From Bryobacteraceae bacterium (lineage in GTDB: Bacteria > Acidobacteriota > Terriglobia > Bryobacterales > Bryobacteraceae), in the NCBI GenBank assembly GCA_023384675.1, contig JAHDVK010000002.1:248001-312000 (forward strand): DNA of 64,000 nt, in the 5' to 3' direction. Position 1 is the first letter of the stretch. Every line of letters begins with the position of its first letter. Shown here in pieces: positions 58,605 through 64,000 of this stretch. The translations under genes and the position numbers were made by a program. The notes beneath the pieces were generated by a model. The model was not told where the DNA came from, searched no databases, and saw only the letters and a program-made list of their open reading frames with translations.

Positions 58605-60314
58605 CTATCGCTGCTGAGTGGCCAGCATCCCGGCGCTGATCCACTGCCAGACGTAATAGCTATTATCGCTGCCGCCGGCCAGGAACCTCCGCCAGTGGTC
58701 TTCCACCGCGGCGGCGCCGAACCAGGGCAATGCGCAGGCGGCCTGGATCCTTTCTCCGGCCCACTCGCGCAGTGGTCCCCTGAGCCATTCGCGCTGGGGC
58801 GTCTGCACGGGGCGCTTCGGCGCTTCCACGACTTCGGTTGGCGCCAGGCGCGCGGCGATGCGGCGCAACAGGAGCTTGCGTGTTCCATTCGCGATCTTTC
58901 GCGAAGCCGGCTGGCGGAAAGCGGTTTCAAAAAGCCGGTGGTCGAGGAACGGCTCACGAAGCTCGGTGGAGGCGCGCATCGAGATGCGATCGTTGTAACG
59001 CAGCGCCCGTGGAATCTTGGTGTGGAAGGCATCCCGGTACTGGAGATTGCGCAGCGGGTCCGGGTAGGGCTTGGGAAAATTGAGGGGAGGCGCGAGCGCG
59101 GCGAATTCCGGCATGAGGCACTCCGGACGCGTGGCCCGGCTTTTCGTCCCCTGAACAAAGCCCGCCGCCTCGGGGTCGGCGTAGTAATCGTAGCCCGCCC
59201 ATTGTTCATCCATGCCTTGGCCATCGAGCAGCACCGTCACTCCTTCGTTCCGCGCCGTCTCAAACAGCTTCGCGTAGGCCAGCGTCGGCAGGCCGCCGAA
59301 CGGCTCATCCTGGAAGCGGGCGACTGAGTCCGCCAGCGCGGCGGTCTCTTCCGGGGTGATCCGGCATTCGAACAGCGGATACCGCGTCTGTTTCAGCATG
59401 CCCCGCACCCACGGCAACTCGTCGTAATCCGGATCGCCCGAGGTGAACGAAAACACCTTGACTTCCGCATCCGCGCCCCGTATTGACTGCACCAGCGCCA
59501 GCAGCAGCGAGGAATCCAGGCCGCCGCTCAGATTGATGCCGACGGGCACATCCGCCCGGAACCGGAGCCGGACGCTCTCCTCGATCAACGACCGGTACTC
59601 TTCCTCGACCTCAGCTGCGGGGCGGGGGTCCAGTTCGCCGGAAGGGAAATGATACCAGCGCCGGACCGAGATCCGTCCATCCCGCACCGTCAGGCAATGG
59701 CCGGCAGGCAACGTCCGCGCCCCCGCCCAGAATGTGTCCGCGGAGTGATCGCTGACGCCATGAGCGAGCCAGGAAGCCCACGCGCTTTCGGCGGGCGAAC
59801 GCGGCAGCCCCGCCGCGTGCAGCGCCTTGATCTCCGAGGCGAAGCACACCTGGCCGCCTCGCAGTTCCGAGTAGTAGAGCGGCTTTACGCCGAAGCGGTC
59901 GCGGGCGGCGAACAGCCGGCGCTCCCGCCGGTCGTAAAGCAGAAAGGCGAACATGCCGACGAACCGCTGGAGACAATCCTCCCCCCACTGCTCGTAAGCG
60001 GCCAGAATCACCTCGGTGTCGGACCGCGAGCGGTAAGGGTAACCGGAAAGCTGCGCGCGCAATTCGAGGTAGTTGTAAATCTCGCCGTTAAAAACCACGC
60101 AGAAGTTCCCCGTGTGATCCCACATCGGCTGATGGCCGCTGGCGGACAGATCCAGGATGCTGAGCCGAGTCTGGGCAAGCCCCGCTGCGCCGTCCGGTGA
60201 AATCCAAACTCCTTCGTCGTCCGGACCGCGATGCCGCTGAAGCTGGGTCATGGCCTGCAAGCGAGGACCTAGGTCTGCCTTTGGCGCACCGAAAATGCCG
60301 GCGATACCGCACAT
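58605..60314 (-). CDS. asnB: Asparagine synthase (glutamine-hydrolysing) family amidotransferase
   Basis: A 569-residue two-domain enzyme. Cys2 of MCGIAGIFG is the glutaminase nucleophile; RHRGPDDEGVW, CVVFNGEIYNYLELR and RDRFGVKPLYYSE are class II amidotransferase motifs. The C-terminal synthetase domain has the ATP-pyrophosphatase loop SGGLDSS near residue 262 and LLDGQGMDEQWAGYDYY. In exosortase/EPS loci such AsnB paralogues probably amidate a sugar acid or peptide rather than aspartate; that role is inference. Confidence 0.93.
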   Translation of the reverse strand: MCGIAGIFGAPKADLGPRLQAMTQLQRHRGPDDEGVWISPDGAAGLAQTRLSILDLSASGHQPMWDHTGNFCVVFNGEIYNYLELRAQLSGYPYRSRSDTEVILAAYEQWGEDCLQRFVGMFAFLLYDRRERRLFAARDRFGVKPLYYSELRGGQVCFASEIKALHAAGLPRSPAESAWASWLAHGVSDHSADTFWAGARTLPAGHCLTVRDGRISVRRWYHFPSGELDPRPAAEVEEEYRSLIEESVRLRFRADVPVGINLSGGLDSSLLLALVQSIRGADAEVKVFSFTSGDPDYDELPWVRGMLKQTRYPLFECRITPEETAALADSVARFQDEPFGGLPTLAYAKLFETARNEGVTVLLDGQGMDEQWAGYDYYADPEAAGFVQGTKSRATRPECLMPEFAALAPPLNFPKPYPDPLRNLQYRDAFHTKIPRALRYNDRISMRASTELREPFLDHRLFETAFRQPASRKIANGTRKLLLRRIAARLAPTEVVEAPKRPVQTPQREWLRGPLREWAGERIQAACALPWFGAAAVEDHWRRFLAGGSDNSYYVWQWISAGMLATQQR

Positions 60315-60428
60315 GGTGAGAGGTCTCAGTCTAGAGCAGCGCCGCAGGAGGCCAACCGCCGCACGAGCGCATTCTTGCGTGTGGCCGGGCCGGGATCATC
60401 ATGGGCCGCCGCGTCAGGACTTAGGATT

Positions 60429-61382
60429 TCAGGCTCGTTGTCGCTCATGGACGTGTTTGAGGAGAAGGTTAGCGAGAAGCGAGTCCGTCTTCTCGCGTGA
60501 CTCGACGGTCAGCCCGCCGATGTGGGGCGTCAGCAGCAGGTTGTCATGCTCGCAGGCGTAACTGAACAGGGGGTCTCCCGCGGGGCGCGGTTCGTGTTCA
60601 AGCGCGATCACATCGAGCGCGGCGCCCGCGATTTGCCGCTGCTCCAGGGCGCGAAGCAAGGCTGGCTCGTCCACGAGTTCGCCGCGCGCGGTGTTGACAA
60701 GCACCGGGCACTGGGCCATCGCCCGAAAAGCTCTTTGATCCAGAAGCCCGTGGCTCTCTTCGTTCAGCGACGCGTGGACACTGATGATCTCGGAGGTTTC
60801 CAGCAACTCGGTCCAGGCTATGAGTGGAGCGCGCTGGTCCTTGACATAGGGGTCGAAGGCCTGCACGCTGGCGCCGAAGGCCTCGAAGTATCCGGCCGTG
60901 ATTCGGCCAAGGCGGCCATAGCCAATCAAACCCACGCGTTTGCCGAAGATCTCGCGGCCTTGAAACGGAGCACGGTTCCAGCGGCCGTGCTTGATCGAGT
61001 CGAACGCGGGGGCGATGCGCCGCAGGAGTGCGAGCAACAGGCCAATGGTGTGCTCTGCGGTAGCGCGGACATCAGCGAGCGCACCGGTTCGGCCGCGGAA
61101 TGAGAGAATTTCGATGCCGCGCCGCGCGGCCTCCTGTTGGTCGACGTGGGTCAGCCCGGTTGTGGGTGTGGCCAGGATTCGCAGGTTGGGGGCCGTGTCG
61201 AAAACCTCTTTGCCAACGAAGCGTGCCAGCCCGGTCCATAGCACTTGCGCCGCAGAGAGCAACTCGGAATCCAGAGCGCGGCCGTCCGCATCCAGCAGCC
61301 TGACATCGAACCCCTGCCCCAAACGCGCCAGTACGGCATGGTGCACGTTCACGCCCCGGTCAATCACCAATAGCGGTTTCAT
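60429..61382 (-). CDS. D-2-hydroxyacid dehydrogenase family protein
   Basis: A 317-residue NAD-dependent dehydrogenase of the phosphoglycerate/lactate group. GYGRLGRI binds NAD; the catalytic triad positions are seen as Arg in VNTARGELVDEPAL, Glu in ALEHEPRP, and His in LLTPHIGGLTV. Being embedded between a CMP-sugar synthetase and an amidotransferase, it probably acts on a building block of the surface glycan. Its ATG lies inside the 3' end of the upstream CMP-sugar gene (23-base overlap). Confidence 0.88.
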   Translation of the reverse strand: MKPLLVIDRGVNVHHAVLARLGQGFDVRLLDADGRALDSELLSAAQVLWTGLARFVGKEVFDTAPNLRILATPTTGLTHVDQQEAARRGIEILSFRGRTGALADVRATAEHTIGLLLALLRRIAPAFDSIKHGRWNRAPFQGREIFGKRVGLIGYGRLGRITAGYFEAFGASVQAFDPYVKDQRAPLIAWTELLETSEIISVHASLNEESHGLLDQRAFRAMAQCPVLVNTARGELVDEPALLRALEQRQIAGAALDVIALEHEPRPAGDPLFSYACEHDNLLLTPHIGGLTVESREKTDSLLANLLLKHVHERQRA

Positions 61383-62082
61383 GCGAACTCAATCGCCGGT
61401 TGAGAAGCAGTTCGGCGAGCGCAAAATCCAGCTCCGTATCCAGGTTGACGGCCCGCTCAGCCGGGATGAGCCACGCGCGGCAGTCACTGCCCTTGAAAGA
61501 ACGCTGCTGAACAACTACGTCCCTTCGCGTCAGATAGATCGAGCCTTCGCGTAGATAGTACTTCGGCAACAGCTGCCTGGGCATACCCTCCACAGCTTCG
61601 GCAAACAGCGGATCGATGACTCGCATCTCTCCATCGATTTGCTTCATCCGCGCGGGGTGCTTGTCGCCTGCATCGACGAACGAGATGACGGAATCGGCGC
61701 CCGTCCGCTCGAGTAAAGCCACGGCTCCGGTGATATCGATGGCGGTCCGCATCGGGTTGGTGGGCTGAAGCGTGAAGACGGCGTCGAACTTGCTGCCTTC
61801 CCTTTCGCAGAAACCGACAGCGTGTCTGATGACATCAATGGCCAGCGCCTCATCCGTCGCCAGTTCCGCCGGCCGGAGAAAGGGCACTTCCAGTCCCAAT
61901 TGACGGCCCAGTTCCGCGATCTCCTCGTCGTCGGTACTCAAAATCACCTTGTCGAGGCACGGGGAGGCCAGCGCCACCTCGGCCGTCCAGGCGAGCAGCG
62001 GCTTCCCGCACAGCATCCGCAGATTCTTGCGCGGCACGCCCTTCGATCCGCCCCGGGCCGGAATCACGCCCAGCACCTTCAT
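61360..62082 (-). CDS. Acylneuraminate (nonulosonic acid) cytidylyltransferase
   Basis: A 240-residue enzyme that activates a nonulosonic acid with CTP to the CMP-sugar. The N-terminal nucleotide loop VIPARGGSKGVPRKNLR and ILSTDDEEIAELG, FTLQPTNPMRTAIDI and RAVNLDTELDFALAE are the family motifs. It could be neuA, legF or pseF type; sequence alone does not separate them. ATG 62082 overlaps the 2-epimerase stop by 4 bases. Confidence 0.92.
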   Translation of the reverse strand: MKVLGVIPARGGSKGVPRKNLRMLCGKPLLAWTAEVALASPCLDKVILSTDDEEIAELGRQLGLEVPFLRPAELATDEALAIDVIRHAVGFCEREGSKFDAVFTLQPTNPMRTAIDITGAVALLERTGADSVISFVDAGDKHPARMKQIDGEMRVIDPLFAEAVEGMPRQLLPKYYLREGSIYLTRRDVVVQQRSFKGSDCRAWLIPAERAVNLDTELDFALAELLLNRRLSSHETAIGD

Positions 62083-63284
62083 CGGTTCTCTCCGGTCAGC
62101 GCCACCGCCACGGGCCGCTCTTCGTATATGTAGTGCAGCCGCTTCTGCGTGTAGGGCGCCAGATCCGCCAGGGCGTTGGCGATCCGCTCCGCGACGAAGC
62201 CATCGCCGTAGAGCGTGGATGGCTCGTAGCGGCCGTGTGCGAGTTGCGCGCGCAGGGTCTGCTCGATGGCGTCCGTCTCCGGAGGGCATGGCTTGACGTG
62301 TTCGCCGGTCTCGCGCCCATCCTGGCGCGCGCCCACCAGCACCACCGGCGTACCGAAATAGCCGGCGTCGCGGACAAAACTGCTCGAATTGCCCACGGCG
62401 CAGGCCGCGTTCGCCAGCACTTTCAGGTAGGATTCGGGCGGCAGGTTGGTCATCGCGCGGAGCCAGTCCGGCCGGTGTTGGTCGCGAAACACGCGGATCG
62501 CCTTGCTGATATGGTCCGAACCCGCGTCGATATTGGGCCAGAGCAGAACCGCTTGCGTTTGCACCCGGTGCAGCGCCTCGAGCATTTGTTCCATTTGCGC
62601 GCGCTCATCGCCGAATTCCGTCGTCGTGGGATGGAACAGCACAAGCAGGAAGGGCCGGTTCACATCGATGCGCGCCCCGCTGCCGTGGCTCATCAGGATC
62701 TCGTTGGTGATCCGCGCCTCCAACGCCCGCGCGATGTCGCTGCTCGGGCAGCCGACCCCCAGAATGGTAGACGGGCGCTCGCCCATGCGGACCAGATACT
62801 CCGCTGAACGCTGCGTGCTGGGAAAGTGGTAATGCGCAAATTTCGAAATGGCGTGACGGGCGCTTTCGTCGATGGAGCCCGAAACCTCTCCGCCCTGTAC
62901 GTGCACCAGACAGAGATTCATGTAGGCCGCCGCGATCGCCGCGCCCAAAGCTTCATAGCGGTCGCCAATCACCAGCACCAGATCCGGCCGCAGCCGCTGA
63001 TACTCGTTCGTGAACTCGAGCACCGCCAGCCCCACCGACTTCGCCATCGTGGAGGGCGTGGATCCTTCCAGTTCGATATACACCGCGCCGCTCACCTCGA
63101 AGCCGTCCTCGCGCACGACGTTCACCGGCTGGCCGAACCGTTCCAGAACCATCGTCCCGGCCGCGATCACCTGCAGTTCCAGCGACGGGTGGTCCGCGAT
63201 CGCCTTCATCACGGGCTTCAACCGCCCATAATTCGCGCGGTCCACCAGGACCACCGCCACCTTGCGCCTCGCCTGCTTATGCAA
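62079..63284 (-). CDS. neuC: UDP-N-acetylglucosamine 2-epimerase (hydrolysing)
   Basis: A 401-residue GT-B-fold enzyme that makes ManNAc-type precursors of nonulosonic acids. RKVAVVLVDRANYGRLKPVM is the N-terminal strand; PDLVLVIGDRYEALGAAIAA and VHVQGGEVSGSIDESARHAISK-FAHYHF are characteristic, with SSFVRDAGYFGTPVV near the UDP site. The start is a TTG at 63282-63284 that follows GGGAGG with a 6-base spacer and overlaps the TAA of the synthase gene; longer starts lie within that gene. Could be neuC or legG type. Confidence 0.93.
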   Translation of the reverse strand: MHKQARRKVAVVLVDRANYGRLKPVMKAIADHPSLELQVIAAGTMVLERFGQPVNVVREDGFEVSGAVYIELEGSTPSTMAKSVGLAVLEFTNEYQRLRPDLVLVIGDRYEALGAAIAAAYMNLCLVHVQGGEVSGSIDESARHAISKFAHYHFPSTQRSAEYLVRMGERPSTILGVGCPSSDIARALEARITNEILMSHGSGARIDVNRPFLLVLFHPTTTEFGDERAQMEQMLEALHRVQTQAVLLWPNIDAGSDHISKAIRVFRDQHRPDWLRAMTNLPPESYLKVLANAACAVGNSSSFVRDAGYFGTPVVLVGARQDGRETGEHVKPCPPETDAIEQTLRAQLAHGRYEPSTLYGDGFVAERIANALADLAPYTQKRLHYIYEERPVAVALTGENR

Positions 63285-64000
63285 GATCGTCCTCCCGCAG
63301 CAGCGTGTTCGCGGACACGGGCCGGGCAAGCCTTCGCCCGCTCACCTCGGCTAAACGCGCGGCCGGAATCCCCGTGCCCGGCTTGCGGCAGGCAAGATCC
63401 CCGGCCTCCAAACGATGGCCCGCCGGCAGATCCCGCCTCGCCACCACGCTCTTGCCGAACACCTGCCGCATCTCACTGAGTTCTTCCGCCATCGCGCCCT
63501 TGTCCACCGGGTGGGCCAGCGCTTGTTCGATGAACCGCACACCCTCGACCAGAGATGTAAGTTCACTGGTCGTGATCGAGGCGGGCACATCGGGACCAAA
63601 GCAATCCCTGGAAAACGTCACATGCACTTCAACCAGACTCGCGCCCAGCGCGGCCGCGGCCAGCCCGGCGTAGATCGTTCCGGAATGATCGGACAGCCCC
63701 GTAGGGCAGCCGTAGCGCTCCCGGATCTCCTGCATGACATTCAGCCCCAGCCGCTCCGGCGGACACGGGTAGGCGGTGGTACATTGCAGCACCGCGAACG
63801 GCGTTCCTCGCCTCCGCAGCAGCTCCGTTGCGGCGTCCAGGTCGCTCCACGGCGACATCCCGCTCGAAAGAATCACCGGCTTGCCGGTCGCGGCCATCAA
63901 CTCAAGCATGGGCAGGTTCGTCACTTCGCCCGCCCCTACCTTCCAGGCCGGCGCCCCCACGCGCTCGAGAAGCTCCACGGCCTCGGGCGAGAACGGCGAG
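63277..64000 (-). CDS. neuB: N-acetylneuraminate/legionaminate synthase, 3' part
   Basis: The C-terminal 240 residues of a NeuB-family synthase, cut by the right edge. It condenses phosphoenolpyruvate with a six-carbon amino sugar. WKVGAGEVTNLPML, KPVILSSGMSPWSDL, VLQCTTAYPCPPERLGLNVM, GLSDHSGT and VEVHVTFSRDCFGPD-VPAS form the TIM-barrel end with its metal and substrate residues, and a C-terminal SAF (antifreeze-like) domain follows (FGKSVVARRDLPAGHRLEA-GDLACRKPG). Heads the visible nonulosonic-acid operon. Confidence 0.93.
   Translation of the reverse strand, partial: SPFSPEAVELLERVGAPAWKVGAGEVTNLPMLELMAATGKPVILSSGMSPWSDLDAATELLRRRGTPFAVLQCTTAYPCPPERLGLNVMQEIRERYGCPTGLSDHSGTIYAGLAAAALGASLVEVHVTFSRDCFGPDVPASITTSELTSLVEGVRFIEQALAHPVDKGAMAEELSEMRQVFGKSVVARRDLPAGHRLEAGDLACRKPGTGIPAARLAEVSGRRLARPVSANTLLREDDLA

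Noticed and set aside
1-64000. tRNA, rRNA, CRISPR, prophage or complete insertion sequence
   Set aside because: No cloverleaf with a GTTCRA-type arm, no rRNA-like stretch, and no transposase or integrase frame was recognised.

Overview
The window is high-GC, gene-dense bacterial DNA and most resembles Acidobacteriota of the Bryobacterales/Solibacter type. The indicators are a C-terminal domain of the Solibacter TIGR03437 kind (protein at 48588-50780), Tat-exported sulfatase and Gfo/Idh/MocA proteins, a CadC-like winged-helix protein with one membrane anchor, and an exosortase/PEP-CTERM surface-glycan locus. This is inferred from protein character; there is no rRNA or tRNA in the window to prove it.

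Left part (1-31 kb), mixed core and accessory genes: nrdR with a flippase-like membrane protein; an ECF sigma/anti-sigma operon whose four downstream products each carry the same two-helix LiaF/DUF5668-like module (2.2-6.0 kb); a galactose operon (Na+ symporter, 61-aa membrane protein, galK; 6.0-8.9 kb); a 1044-aa secreted Ig-like protein; a TonB receptor with a strong palindrome upstream; an M14 carboxypeptidase; a sulfatase; a 3-hydroxyacyl-CoA dehydrogenase followed by a membrane-anchored wHTH protein and an oxidoreductase; an ATP-grasp-like protein; an S46 peptidase; a B12-binding radical SAM enzyme; a protein with three peptidoglycan-binding-like repeats; and an OmpA-family protein.

Four toxin-antitoxin loci sit at 12.5-13.2 kb and 21.6-22.9 kb. 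Only hicAB looks intact. The DUF433/DUF5615 pair, a higBA-like pair and a BrnT-like toxin all carry stops, frameshifts or internal deletions, leaving one apparently intact CopG-type antitoxin next to its likely operator.

Right part (31-64 kb), a cell-envelope and surface-glycan island: two TonB-like proteins facing each other, one in a tight operon with a large TPR lipoprotein (PrsT-like) and two tiny membrane proteins; two PEP-CTERM proteins; exosortase plus EpsI; three secreted beta-rich proteins; a parallel beta-helix protein; five or more glycosyltransferases; a CapK/PaaK-like ligase; a sugar epimerase; a hexapeptide acyltransferase; a Wzt-type ABC ATPase; an asparagine-synthase-type amidotransferase; and a nonulosonic (sialic/legionaminic-type) acid set: synthase (cut by the right edge), UDP-GlcNAc 2-epimerase and CMP-sugar synthetase. 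Nearly all of it is on the minus strand with ATGA-type overlaps, so it reads as a few long operons that probably make, decorate, export and anchor a nonulosonic-acid-containing surface polymer and attach PEP-CTERM proteins.
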